Source: Limnohabitans planktonicus II-D5
GTDB taxonomy: Bacteria; Pseudomonadota; Gammaproteobacteria; Burkholderiales; Burkholderiaceae_C
Length of the DNA: 64,000 nucleotides
Direction: 5' to 3'
NCBI RefSeq assembly: GCF_001270065.2
Contig: NZ_LFYT02000014.1
Location: 1-64,000 of the forward strand
Positions within the stretch are counted from its first letter, which is position 1. The number at the start of each line of letters is the position of its first letter. The position numbers and the translations under genes were made by a program. Positions 29,501-39,759 of the stretch are shown here, in pieces. The notes below the pieces were generated by a model, which was not told where the DNA came from, made no database searches, and was given only the letters and a program-made list of their open reading frames with translations.

Positions 29501-29946
29501 GCCTTTTCCCTCATGCCCCGCAACACTCCCAAATGTGTCACGCGAAAACCCAAGGGAAATTTCAATCCGAAGCCCAGGGCACGGTCGAAGCCAATGTGTG
29601 CAAACCAGATCAAAGCAGCTTGCAAAAACAGGGGCGCATTCAATGCAAGCCCCAGCACAGCCAAAAGGCCTGCCCCCACGGTGCTGTGGGTCAGGTTGTA
29701 GGCCCACATGCCGAGCCGCTCATTACCCAACACATAAGCCAAAATGGCCACATCGGGCAACAAAAACCAAATGCCAAATTCAAGCCATGAAAACCCTTGC
29801 ACTTGATACAAGACACACGCCAGCAACAAACACACCAGACCTTCAGCGCGCAAAATTTTCAGCGCAGGATTCATAAGTCCATAGTGATCGCCTCTGATGT
29901 CTTGCATGTCCATGTCAGGCTGAGCGAACGGGTTGTTGAGCTTCAT
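29497..29946 (-). CDS. DUF4260 membrane protein
   Basis: 149 residues from ATG 29946, which has GAGG 8 bases upstream; an ATG two codons earlier is possible. It has four hydrophobic segments (around [71 protein letters not shown]), as in DUF4260 proteins. Function is unknown. It sits between the VapC-like gene and meaB and overlaps meaB by 4 bases, so it depends on the same transcript. Confidence 0.75.
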   Translation of the reverse strand: MKLNNPFAQPDMDMQDIRGDHYGLMNPALKILRAEGLVCLLLACVLYQVQGFSWLEFGIWFLLPDVAILAYVLGNERLGMWAYNLTHSTVGAGLLAVLGLALNAPLFLQAALIWFAHIGFDRALGFGLKFPLGFRVTHLGVLRGMREKA

Positions 29947-29956
29947 GTGCATGGCC

Positions 29957-30364
29957 TCACAAAATCTCAAAATGCCGCCCATCGGGCAGGCGATAACGCG
30001 AGAAGTCGCGCACATCCATGGTCATCACGTTGAGCGTGTTCGTGTCTTGTGCCAACCAAACCAAAGTGGCATCGGCCAAGTCCATTTCTGTCCGAGGTTC
30101 AGCGGTATAACGCGCCATCAGCTCCGCCAAGTCGGGGAGGTTCGACACGTCAAACGGGAACACGATGACACCACCTTCGGACACCCAGCGCAGAAATCGC
30201 TGGACGGCATTGGCACCCAGAAAATGGCAAACCTCCACCACACAAGGCCAAGTGGTCGTCAACCGCCAGTTTTCGGCCAACAAACGGGTGTAGTGCCGAT
30301 GCGCCACATCACTGGCGTCAAACAGCGCCACCATGGGCCCGGTGTCGATCAAGGCCACCTTCAC
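29957..30364 (-). CDS. PIN-domain toxin (VapC-like)
   Basis: 135 residues from GTG 30364, sharing GTGA with the antitoxin stop. PIN-fold acidic residues are present: Asp in ALIDTGPMVALFD, Glu in CVVEVCHFL, and Asp residues in EMDLADATLVWLA and TMDVRDFSRYR. PIN toxins are Mg-dependent ribonucleases, often cutting tRNA. The preceding gene is the antitoxin. Confidence 0.85.
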   Translation of the reverse strand: MKVALIDTGPMVALFDASDVAHRHYTRLLAENWRLTTTWPCVVEVCHFLGANAVQRFLRWVSEGGVIVFPFDVSNLPDLAELMARYTAEPRTEMDLADATLVWLAQDTNTLNVMTMDVRDFSRYRLPDGRHFEIL

Positions 30365-30693
30365 GGCGTGTCCGTTTCCTGGTCTGAGCCTGACCACACT
30401 TTGCCCTGCTTTTTGGCCTCTTGAAAAGCCAGCCAATCGGCTAGATGGGCATCCCGTTTGGCACTGAGCTTGGAACGAATGGCCGCCTTGGTTGGCGAAA
30501 GGAATTGGTTGCCTTCTGGCAAAGGCTCCCGCACCTCCGCTTGCACCTTAAGTAAAAGGTCATAAGGATTTTTGCGCCCCAATGCCCTCTCGAGCGCAGC
30601 AACGATGAACTGTGACTTGGTCACGCCCATGCGTTTGGCGGTCAACTCCAGCTCTTTTTCAAGCAGAGGTTCCAGTCGAACGGATACAGCCAT
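30361..30693 (-). CDS. Ribbon-helix-helix antitoxin of the PIN toxin
   Basis: 110 residues. The N-terminal MAVSVRLEPLLEKELELTAK and GVTKSQFIVAALERAL form a ribbon-helix-helix DNA-binding domain; the C-terminal half, with KRDAHLADWLAFQEAK, should bind the toxin. GGAG precedes ATG 30693. A 29-base palindrome upstream is the likely operator. Confidence 0.8.
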   Translation of the reverse strand: MAVSVRLEPLLEKELELTAKRMGVTKSQFIVAALERALGRKNPYDLLLKVQAEVREPLPEGNQFLSPTKAAIRSKLSAKRDAHLADWLAFQEAKKQGKVWSGSDQETDTP

Positions 30694-30712
30694 AACAGAC
30701 TCCTTGAAAATC

Positions 30713-30741
30713 CTTGTGATACCGTATTACTGTATCACAAG
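30713..30741 (-). promoter_or_regulatory. Operator of the PIN toxin-antitoxin pair
   Basis: Perfect 10-base inverted repeat CTTGTGATAC / GTATCACAAG with a 9-base centre, 20 bases upstream of the antitoxin start and 5 bases after the mutase stop. Toxin-antitoxin pairs of this type usually repress themselves at such a site, so the pair has its own promoter inside the metabolic cluster. Confidence 0.7.
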
Positions 30742-30746
30742 CATCA

Positions 30747-32924
<2,178 letters not shown>

Positions 32925-32983
32925 GGCGCTGTGCTTTCGGGACAAAAATGAGTGAAGCGGATTGTGGCAGCCCTGGGCTGCCT

Positions 32984-33044
32984 ACCGGCTTACAAGTACC
33001 GTGATTCATAATTATTGATGCAGAATATTTTAACCGGCTTACAA
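32984..33044. promoter_or_regulatory. Direct repeat in the gntR-mutase divergent promoter
   Basis: ACCGGCTTACAA occurs twice (32984-32995 and 33033-33044), 49 bases apart, with an AT-rich stretch (CATAATTATTGATG) between. The spacing places both on about the same face of the helix after five turns. Likely binding sites for the adjacent GntR regulator. Confidence 0.5.
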
Positions 33045-33110
33045 TTCAACATCTGAAAAGCCTGAATTACTTTGGGCCACGCCCGAACAGCATCCCTTCT
33101 GAAACAGCCC

Positions 33111-33746
33111 ATGTCCGCCCTGTCCCTCGCCCCCCGCGCCCTGTACGAAGAAGTTGCCGAACTGATGCGGCAGCGGATTTTTGCGCGCGAACTGGAGCCG
33201 GGCAGCTGGATCGACGAGTTGCGCATTGCAGAAGCCCTGGGCATCAGCCGCACCCCCTTGCGTGAAGCCCTGAAGGTGCTGGCGGCCGAAGGCCTGGTGA
33301 CCATGAAGGTGCGCCGGGGTGCTTATGTGACCGAGGTGAGCGAAAAAGACCTGCGCGATGTGTACCACCTGCTGGCCTTGCTCGAATCGGACGCGGCCCG
33401 CGTGGTGGCGCAAAACGCCAACCCCGAGCAGATGGCGCAAATCGAAGCCTTACACAAGGACCTGGAACAGGCCGTGGGCAACCGCGACCGCTTCTTCGAG
33501 ATCAACGAAGCCTTTCACATGCTGCTGTTGGAATTGGCCGACAACCGCTGGCGCGACCAGATGGTGGCCGACCTGCGCAAGGTGATGAAACTCAACCGCC
33601 ACAGCTCCTTGTTCAAAGAAGGCCGCATTGAGCAATCTCTGGCCGAGCACCGGGACATCGTGCAGGCACTGACCCAGCGCCAGCCCGAACTTGCGGCCGA
33701 GCGCATGTCGGCGCACTTCATGAACGGCCTGCAGGCCGCTCAATAA
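33111..33746 (+). CDS. GntR-family (FadR/FCD type) transcriptional regulator
   Basis: 211 residues from ATG 33111. Winged helix at ~1-75 (YEEVAELMRQRIFARELEPG and LGISRTPLREALKVLAAEG) followed by an all-helical FCD effector domain (ALLESDAARVVAQ, EINEAFHMLLLELADNRW, EHRDIVQAL) that in relatives binds a small acid or acyl-CoA via a metal. It is divergent from the mutase gene, so it probably regulates propionyl-CoA metabolism in response to a pathway intermediate; this is an inference. Confidence 0.88.
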   Translation: MSALSLAPRALYEEVAELMRQRIFARELEPGSWIDELRIAEALGISRTPLREALKVLAAEGLVTMKVRRGAYVTEVSEKDLRDVYHLLALLESDAARVVAQNANPEQMAQIEALHKDLEQAVGNRDRFFEINEAFHMLLLELADNRWRDQMVADLRKVMKLNRHSSLFKEGRIEQSLAEHRDIVQALTQRQPELAAERMSAHFMNGLQAAQ

Positions 33747-33759
33747 GCGTTCTAAAGTC

Positions 33760-34221
33760 TCAGGCGCACTTTTGGGCGGGGCCACCCGACAAAGCGCTCA
33801 AAAATGTCAAAACGAAGCTGCAATCTTCATCCTTCAGGATGCGCATGTCGCCCAAAGCCACGGGCGCCACGTAAGCCCGAATGACTTGCAGTGCAGCAAC
33901 GCGTTCATCGATTTTGGCCACCACTGCCCCCGCCAGACGCTCCAAGGCTGTCGCATCAAGCGTGCCGTGATCGCGTTGGCTGAGCAACAGCGCGATCTCG
34001 GCCAGGGTGAAGCCCAGATCCTTCAGATGCCGAATGGCCTTGAGCCGATCCAGCGTATCGCTGCCATATTGACGATAACCGGCTTCGGTTCGACTTTGAG
34101 GCGCAATCAAGCCCGCATCCTCATACAAGCGCAATTGGCCGCGGGTCACGCCAGCAGATTTGCACAAAACGCTGGTGGTCTGCAAAGCCTTGAAATCATG
34201 GGCACTGGTCAGTTTTTGCAT
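33760..34221 (-). CDS. MerR-family transcriptional regulator
   Basis: 153 residues from ATG 34221. Winged helix with GVTRGQLRLYEDAGLIAP, TEAGYRQYGSDTLDRL and KDLGFTLAEIALLL, then a dimerisation helix (ALERLAGAVVAKIDERVAAL). The C-terminal part has two cysteines (DEDCSFV and AQKCA), spaced too widely for a typical metal site. It follows the hydrolase gene by 50 bases. Matching operators in the hydrolase and SDR promoters make it the likely regulator of both. Confidence 0.85.
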   Translation of the reverse strand: MQKLTSAHDFKALQTTSVLCKSAGVTRGQLRLYEDAGLIAPQSRTEAGYRQYGSDTLDRLKAIRHLKDLGFTLAEIALLLSQRDHGTLDATALERLAGAVVAKIDERVAALQVIRAYVAPVALGDMRILKDEDCSFVLTFLSALSGGPAQKCA

Positions 34222-34271
34222 GGGGTGATGTCTGGTGAGAGGCTGTAGACCTGAATAACTCGCACAGCGAC

Positions 34272-35336
34272 TCAAGGCGCCAACCTTTCAAAGCGAGCCA
34301 CAAGCTCAGCATTGAGGTGTGACCATGCGTCAATCGACTGGTAATTCCTGGCGGAGATCCCTGTCAAAAAGGCCAGCGCCAATTGGCGTGTGGCGATTTT
34401 GACTTTGGGGTTCGCCGTGAGGCCACCCGTCCTGGAACGGTCCGTGAAGATGCTGTGTGAACCCTCCTTGAAAACAGCGAGCACTTTGGGCACAGCGCGC
34501 TGACTGCTCATGGCTTTGAAAACGTCAATCCGGTCCTGCAGACCCGACTCATAACCCGGTATCTGAATCACGTCCTGGGTCGCTGTGATGTGCAAGCTCG
34601 GAATGTCAATGCCAGACAGGATGTCGTTGGGCGAACCCATGCCGTAGAAGGGCGGTGCCGAGATGACGATGGCGGCGCTGATTCTGGGATCGCGCAGAGA
34701 TACCTTTTGTCCTTGTTGCTCTACAAGTGCACCCGAAATGAGCATCGTGGTGTTGGCACCATAAGAGTGACCAGCGGCAACGATTCTGCGCTGGTCAAAC
34801 AGTGCGCCAAAATGTCCAGCCAAAACTTGGTCAAGCGAAAACCGAAGATCCTGCACCCGATGAATTGCCTCGGAAGCCTGCGCCGCATCGCTCAAACGGG
34901 CAGGCAGGGCCAAAGGGTTACCAAACCAGAGTTGACGGTCGCTGCCCACATGCTGCACATGCAGGCTGCCATAGCCGTGTGCAGCCAAGTAGCGGCCAAG
35001 GTAGCTGTACCCATCTCTTGAGCCACCGATGCCGTGTGAAAAAACAAGCAGTGGCATGGACCCCGGCATCGCCTTGGCAGCGGGAAGATAGAGTTTGGCG
35101 GGCACCTGCCGTTGGCGCTGGCTATCGAACCAATCGAAATTGTGCGTAGAAAACAATGAAGCATCCACGGTCAAGGACTCAGGGGAAGACACTTGCGAAG
35201 TGGGATCCACTTTTCGGGGTTCGTCTGCGCGTGCGTCCGCGAACGTCAACGTGGCGGCAAAAGCCAGCAGTAAGGCGGCCAGGCCGCAACTGTTACGACT
35301 CGGAAAAGGCTTGAAAGAGAAATGGGGTTTCATCAT
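34272..35336 (-). CDS. Exported alpha/beta hydrolase
   Basis: About 354 residues from ATG 35336 (ATG 35333 is equally possible). An N-terminal signal peptide (KPHFSFKPFPSRNSCGLAAL then a hydrophobic stretch to ADARADEP) points to the periplasm. The hydrolase part has the oxyanion turn FSHGIGGSRDGYSYLG, the nucleophile elbow AAGHSYGANT, and a late His in FKEGSHSIF. It resembles platelet-activating-factor acetylhydrolase or dienelactone hydrolase-like enzymes. The substrate is unknown. Confidence 0.8.
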   Translation of the reverse strand: MMKPHFSFKPFPSRNSCGLAALLLAFAATLTFADARADEPRKVDPTSQVSSPESLTVDASLFSTHNFDWFDSQRQRQVPAKLYLPAAKAMPGSMPLLVFSHGIGGSRDGYSYLGRYLAAHGYGSLHVQHVGSDRQLWFGNPLALPARLSDAAQASEAIHRVQDLRFSLDQVLAGHFGALFDQRRIVAAGHSYGANTTMLISGALVEQQGQKVSLRDPRISAAIVISAPPFYGMGSPNDILSGIDIPSLHITATQDVIQIPGYESGLQDRIDVFKAMSSQRAVPKVLAVFKEGSHSIFTDRSRTGGLTANPKVKIATRQLALAFLTGISARNYQSIDAWSHLNAELVARFERLAP

Positions 35337-35346
35337 ATTGGCACCC

Positions 35347-35378
35347 ATCCTAAACCCGGCACCAAGGGACCGGGTCAA
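35347..35378 (-). promoter_or_regulatory. Hydrolase promoter with MerR-type operator
   Basis: On the minus strand a -35 TTGACC (35378-35373) and a -10 TAGGAT (35352-35347) are 20 bases apart. The spacer region holds the dyad ACCCGG-N10-CCGGGT (35354-35375). An over-long spacer filled by a dyad is the hallmark of MerR-activated promoters. The -10 lies only ~10 bases before the start codon, so the mRNA would have almost no leader. Confidence 0.65.
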
Positions 35379-35411
35379 GGGGATTTCAATGGCCTTTGAC
35401 AAAAAAATCGC

Positions 35412-35443
35412 TTGACATGGCACCAAGGTACCGGGTTTCCAAT
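35412..35443 (+). promoter_or_regulatory. SDR promoter with a second MerR-type operator
   Basis: -35 TTGACA (35412-35417) and -10 TCCAAT (35438-35443), 20-base spacer. The dyad ACATGG-N10-CCGGGT (35415-35436) shares the core GGCACCAAGG and right half with the site at 35354-35375 (19 of 22 positions by eye). The two sites face opposite genes. Confidence 0.65.
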
Positions 35444-35477
35444 GCATTTTTTGACACACGAAACAAGGAAGTTCGCC

Positions 35478-36275
35478 ATGCACAAACACCCAACACCCCA
35501 CAAAACAGCCCTCATCACCGGGGCTTCTTCAGGCATCGGCCAAGCCTTGGCCCATCACTTTGCCCAAGATGGCTACCAGCTGGTGCTGGCCGCTCGCAGC
35601 GTGGCCAAGATGCAGGCCCTGGCCGACGATTTACAGCAGCAATTCAAGGTTCAGGTCGTGGTCATTGGTGCAGACCTGGAAACCGACGCGGGTGCCGTGC
35701 AGTTACACGCCGACATTCAGGCACGCGGCATCGTCTTGAGTGCATTGGTCAACAACGCAGGCTACGGTGCATTTGGCGAGTTCAAGGACACGGCGCTCAG
35801 GTCCGAGCTGGCCATGATGCAACTCAACATGAACACGGTGGTGGTGCTGAGCAAGCTGTTCTTGCCGGATTTGCTCGCAACGCGCGGCAAGATTTTGAAC
35901 ACGGCGTCCACGGCGGCTTTTCAGCCAGGGCCTTACATGGCGGTGTACTACGCCACCAAAGCATTTGTCTTGAGTTTCTCGGAAGCACTGGCGAGTGAGC
36001 TGGAAGACACCGGTGTGACGGTGACCGCGCTGTGCCCTGGCCCCACCGCCTCGGGCTTTCAGGACAAAGCCCAACTGGGCAACTCAGCCCTGATCAAAGG
36101 CAAGAAACTGCCCACATCCGAAGAGGTAGCCGCCTTGGGTTACCGCGCCATGCAACGCGGCCAGCGGGTCTATATACCGGGCTTCATGAACTGGGTCATG
36201 GCGCAAAGCATGCGCTTCACACCGCGCCATTTGGCCACCAAAGTGGTGAAGATTTTGACCCGACCCATCGCTTGA
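35478..36275 (+). CDS. Short-chain dehydrogenase/reductase
   Basis: 265 residues from ATG 35478, with AAGGAAG 6 bases upstream. Classical SDR: cofactor motif TGASSGIG, an ARS segment (LVLAARSVAK) suggesting NADP, NNAGYG, catalytic Ser in NTASTAAF, and Tyr/Lys in YYATKAF. The C-terminal part (LKIL-type tail, RFTPRHLATKVVKIL) resembles DltE-like SDRs of uncertain substrate. Expression is probably controlled by the MerR protein at 33760. Confidence 0.9.
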   Translation: MHKHPTPHKTALITGASSGIGQALAHHFAQDGYQLVLAARSVAKMQALADDLQQQFKVQVVVIGADLETDAGAVQLHADIQARGIVLSALVNNAGYGAFGEFKDTALRSELAMMQLNMNTVVVLSKLFLPDLLATRGKILNTASTAAFQPGPYMAVYYATKAFVLSFSEALASELEDTGVTVTALCPGPTASGFQDKAQLGNSALIKGKKLPTSEEVAALGYRAMQRGQRVYIPGFMNWVMAQSMRFTPRHLATKVVKILTRPIA

Positions 36276-36285
36276 GAACAACGCC

Positions 36286-36774
36286 ATGATCAACCCACTG
36301 AACAACTACTTCAGCGCAGAAAAGCAAGAAAGCGTGATCTTCATCACCGTGGGCCTGGTGGCCATTGGCGTGAGCGCTTGGCTTTGGATGAACGGTCATC
36401 GGCTGAAATCCATGGCCTACCCGCTGGTCGTCATTGCGCTGATGCAAATGGTGGTGGGGGTGTCGATTTACCTGCGCACCGACAACCAGGTCGCCACCCT
36501 GAGCGCGCAACTGCAGCAGGAACCAGCAGCGCTGAAGGCCCAGGAAATTCCACGCATGCAAACAGTCATGAAAAACTTCTCGATCTACAAAGGGGTCGAA
36601 ATGGTGCTGCTGATTCTCGGGCTGGGCATGCTTGCCTTTTGGCAGCGCCACGACCTGGCAGCCGGGATCGGTATCGGCTTGGTCTTGCAGTCGGCTTTGA
36701 CGCTGACTTTGGATATCTTTGCAGAGACCCGAGGATCCATTTATTTGTCTGCCCTGCACGCCATGCCCAGCTGA
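36286..36774 (+). CDS. Four-helix membrane protein of unknown function
   Basis: 162 residues with four predicted membrane helices (around residues 17-36, 44-63, 103-121, 125-146) and a charged loop (LSAQLQQEPAALKAQEIPRM) after the second. No known domain recognised. It starts 10 bases after the SDR gene, so it is likely part of the same MerR-controlled operon. Confidence 0.7.
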   Translation: MINPLNNYFSAEKQESVIFITVGLVAIGVSAWLWMNGHRLKSMAYPLVVIALMQMVVGVSIYLRTDNQVATLSAQLQQEPAALKAQEIPRMQTVMKNFSIYKGVEMVLLILGLGMLAFWQRHDLAAGIGIGLVLQSALTLTLDIFAETRGSIYLSALHAMPS

Positions 36775-36788
36775 AGAACTGGGCATGG
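36761..36788 (+). terminator. Hairpin at the end of the SDR-membrane protein operon
   Basis: Perfect 10-base inverted repeat CCATGCCCAG / CTGGGCATGG with an 8-base loop, overlapping the stop codon. Only a weak T-rich tail follows, so termination efficiency is uncertain. Confidence 0.5.
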
Positions 36789-36829
36789 CCTTGAGTTTTG
36801 CACTTCACTTTTTGCAGTGATGCACACGT

Positions 36830-37456
36830 CTACTTTGTCGCATCCCGCATCGCTTTGCCCAAACCTTCCGCCCCCTTGGCCAGCAAGGTGTCGGCGGCGT
36901 TCAGGCGATCCCGCGCCTCACGGTTCTGGCTGAGCTTGGCCTTGCCCTCGATGCGCTGGATCTCCACCTGAATGCCGACCACCGCCTTGAGCATTTGGGC
37001 AATGTATTCGGGCGGCGAATCGCCCATCTTCCAGGGGCGCGGCTCGCAAGCCTCATGTTCACGGGTCAGCCGCGCCACGACACGACGGACAAACTTTTCC
37101 TCGTCCATCACCGTCAGTCGGCCATGGACATGCACCACTTCGTAGTTCCAGGTGGGCACCTGCCGGTGGGTTTCGTGCTTGCTCGGGTACCAGTTGGGCG
37201 AGATGTAGCTCTCGTTGCCGCGAAAAATCACCAGCACATCCGCGCCGTCCTGGCATTGCTGCCACACAGGATTGGCCCGCGCCACATGCGCTGTCAACAG
37301 CCCATGCGCCCCCTGACTGGGGTCAAACTCAAAGGGGATGTGGTTCGCATCCAGCCCGTCTGGCCCCAGCGTGACAAGGGCTCCAAGCGGGTATTCCTGG
37401 ATGATCGTGTGGATGTCTTGCGGATTCTTGATGAGGAAATGGGCAGGGATGTACAT
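36830..37456 (-). CDS. PaiB-type FMN-binding protein
   Basis: 208 residues, standard for the PaiB family. Split-barrel flavin-binding fold: MYIPAHFLIKNPQDIHTIIQ, PLGALVTLGPDGLDANHIPF, NESYISPNWYPSKHETHRQVPTWNY. In Bacillus PaiB is described as a transcriptional repressor; in proteobacteria many may be flavin- or haem-dependent enzymes. No DNA-binding domain is evident. Confidence 0.88.
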   Translation of the reverse strand: MYIPAHFLIKNPQDIHTIIQEYPLGALVTLGPDGLDANHIPFEFDPSQGAHGLLTAHVARANPVWQQCQDGADVLVIFRGNESYISPNWYPSKHETHRQVPTWNYEVVHVHGRLTVMDEEKFVRRVVARLTREHEACEPRPWKMGDSPPEYIAQMLKAVVGIQVEIQRIEGKAKLSQNREARDRLNAADTLLAKGAEGLGKAMRDATK

Positions 37457-37554
37457 CGGATGGGCCTGAATGGCGAAAAGGCTGAAGAAACTATCTTGCC
37501 CTTCAACTGGCTTTACTGAAAGAACCAGTTTTCATGAAAAGCGTCATACCAGTT

Positions 37555-37579
37555 GATCATGACCCACACGGTCATGATC
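37555..37579. promoter_or_regulatory. Palindrome between ggt and paiB
   Basis: Perfect 10-base inverted repeat GATCATGACC / GGTCATGATC with a 5-base centre, about 100 bases upstream of paiB and 40 bases after ggt. No T-run follows on either strand, so an operator is as likely as a terminator. Confidence 0.45.
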
Positions 37580-37620
37580 ATCGCGTCTGCGAGTGTGGAC
37601 CCGTTTCCAGGGTCCTCCGC

Positions 37621-39438
37621 TTATTCGCCCATTACCACACCTTCGCGCCGTGGATCGGCACCCCCTTGGAGCTGACCGAGGTGGCGTTTGATGGCTTGGA
37701 GGCCACTGGTCATGTCCATCTCGCTGATCTCATGATCCTTGGCTCTCAATGCATCCAGGGTGGCGGTTGGGAAGCGTTTTTGCTCCAGCAAGGTGGGGCC
37801 GTTGGTGCTTCCAAAATTGGGCAGATTGATGGCTTCTTGCGGTGACATACCCCAGTTCAGCATGCCATACAGCGCTTTAGCGGTGTAATGGATGATGAGC
37901 GCGCCACCGGGCGAGCCAGCACTGGCAACCAATTTTCCACTGGCCTTGTCAAACACCAAGGTGGGCGACATGGACGAACGGGGACGCTTACCGGGCTCGA
38001 CTCGGTTGGCAATGGGCTTGCCGTCTGCACTTTTGGGGGCGAAGCTGAAATCGGTCAGCTCGTTATTGAGTAAAAAGCCTTTGACCATGAGGCGACTGCC
38101 AAAAGCGGCCTCGATGGTGGTGGTCATGGCAATGGCGTTCCCTTGCGCATCAACAATGCTGATGTGGCTGGTCCCATATTCGATTTGATCTGGCATGGGC
38201 GCATGACTGGTTTTGACGGGTGCCGGGTGACCGGGTTTGGCCACCTTCATGCTTTTGTCACCAATGGTCTGGGCGCGGCTGCTTAAGTAGGCGGTATTGA
38301 CCATCGTCTTCCAGTCGCCTCCGGGGGCCTGAACAAAGTCAGGGTCGGCGACATACAGACCGCGGTCGGCAAAGGCCAATCGGCTCGCTTCGGTGTATCG
38401 GTGTAACCAGGCAGCGTTTGGCAATCCTTTGTCCAAGCTGTCTTGGGGCATCATGGCTGGTGTCATGCCAAGGATTTGGGCCACGGCAATCGCCCCTGAG
38501 CTAGGCGGTGGCATGCCGCAAATGACGTAGGTGATTTGTGTGATGGCGGTGTAGTCTGTGCAAAATGCGCCGCGTGTTTTGGGTTGATAGGCTGCCAAGT
38601 CTGACAAGGCCAATTGGCCAGGGTTGCTGGGGTGCTTTTGCACCTTGTCGACGATGGCCTGCGCGACAGCGCCCTCATGCAGCGCTTTGGACTTGTCTTT
38701 AGCCATGGCTTTGAAGACAGCCGCCAGCTCAGGGTTTTTCAGCACATGGCCCTCAGGCCAAGCTTGACCTTGTGGGTTGTAGAAATACGCTGCAGCAACA
38801 GGATCTTTTTTAAGATGTGGCTCGGCTTTGAGCAAGGTGTGCAAACGGTTGCTCACAGCAAAACCGTTTTCAGCCAGGTCAATGGCTTGCTCAAACAACT
38901 TGGCCCAAGGCAGCTTGCCATGCTTGGCATGGGCCAGCTCCAACATGCGCACGGTGCCCAGAGTGCCCACAGAGCGACCACCGACCACACCGTCGATAAA
39001 GGCCATGGGCTTGCCGTCTGCGCCAAGAAACAAGTTTTCGGTGGCGGCCATGGGAGCGGTCTCGCGTCCATCGTAGGCCAAGGTTTGTTTGCCGTCGTGG
39101 TGCAGCAAAAAGGCTCCGCCTCCAATGCCGCTGGACTGGGGCTCAACCAAGGTCAGCACCATTTGCACGGCAATGGCGGCATCAACGGCGCTACCGCCAG
39201 CGCGCAATATTTGGTAACCCGCGTCAGTCGCCAAGGGGTTGGCGGCGGCAACAGCGAATTTCTCGTGCGTCCAGCCTTTTTTCTCTTTGTACCCTGATGC
39301 CAGCTCTGGTTGCAGCAACAGTTGTTGATTGGCCGTTATGGAAGCTGCATGGTTACCCTTATTGGAGGACGCACAGGCCGTTAACAGCAGCGCACAGGTG
39401 ATGGCGCTGAGGACAAAATAGGGGCGACTGAGGGTCAT
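37621..39438 (-). CDS. ggt: Gamma-glutamyltransferase (lipoprotein-type signal)
   Basis: 605 residues from ATG 39438 with AGGAGA upstream. The signal peptide ends in a lipobox-like LLTAC, so it is probably a periplasmic lipoprotein. Self-cleaving Ntn hydrolase: the catalytic Thr starts the small subunit at TSHISIVDAQGNAIAMT, and PGKRPRSSMSPT and GSPGGALI form the substrate pocket. It hydrolyses glutathione and other gamma-glutamyl compounds. Confidence 0.93.
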   Translation of the reverse strand: MTLSRPYFVLSAITCALLLTACASSNKGNHAASITANQQLLLQPELASGYKEKKGWTHEKFAVAAANPLATDAGYQILRAGGSAVDAAIAVQMVLTLVEPQSSGIGGGAFLLHHDGKQTLAYDGRETAPMAATENLFLGADGKPMAFIDGVVGGRSVGTLGTVRMLELAHAKHGKLPWAKLFEQAIDLAENGFAVSNRLHTLLKAEPHLKKDPVAAAYFYNPQGQAWPEGHVLKNPELAAVFKAMAKDKSKALHEGAVAQAIVDKVQKHPSNPGQLALSDLAAYQPKTRGAFCTDYTAITQITYVICGMPPPSSGAIAVAQILGMTPAMMPQDSLDKGLPNAAWLHRYTEASRLAFADRGLYVADPDFVQAPGGDWKTMVNTAYLSSRAQTIGDKSMKVAKPGHPAPVKTSHAPMPDQIEYGTSHISIVDAQGNAIAMTTTIEAAFGSRLMVKGFLLNNELTDFSFAPKSADGKPIANRVEPGKRPRSSMSPTLVFDKASGKLVASAGSPGGALIIHYTAKALYGMLNWGMSPQEAINLPNFGSTNGPTLLEQKRFPTATLDALRAKDHEISEMDMTSGLQAIKRHLGQLQGGADPRREGVVMGE

Positions 39439-39500
39439 GCGTGTCTCCTGAATGTGGAATGAGTGGGCGGATTCAAAAGTGAAGTTCAACACCCTTAACT

Positions 39501-39725
39501 TCAAAGGATGAAAGTGGCGTGTTGACGACTGTTCAGGAGCAGTCCCCTGGAAACAGACAGCGGCGATCGTACTCCCAAACCTTTGCGTGAGCGGTTGTTG
39601 ACTTCATCTGCAATCGCATCCATTTCCTTTTGACTGTAAACAAACAAATCCGTGCCCTTGGGCAGGTACTGCCGCACCAAGCCATGGCGCAGCCAAACCG
39701 AAGCACCCAAAGAAAAGCGACTCAT
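39501..39725 (-). pseudogene. C-terminal remnant of an IS30-type transposase
   Basis: 74 codons. The central part, GLVRQYLPKGTDLFVYSQKE followed by IADEVNNRSRKGLGVRSPLS, matches the conserved end of IS30-family transposases (RQYFPKGTD...N-x-RPRK-x-LG). The catalytic residues upstream are missing. The last ~20 residues and the first ~12 are unrelated. A decayed insertion between ggt and dusA. Confidence 0.75.
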
Positions 39726-39759
39726 CGGATGCGTCTATGCCGGCGCAAAGAAAAGCCAC

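Noticed and set aside
37534..37845. Plus-strand frame at the end of ggt
   Set aside because: It lies mostly opposite ggt and has no family features.
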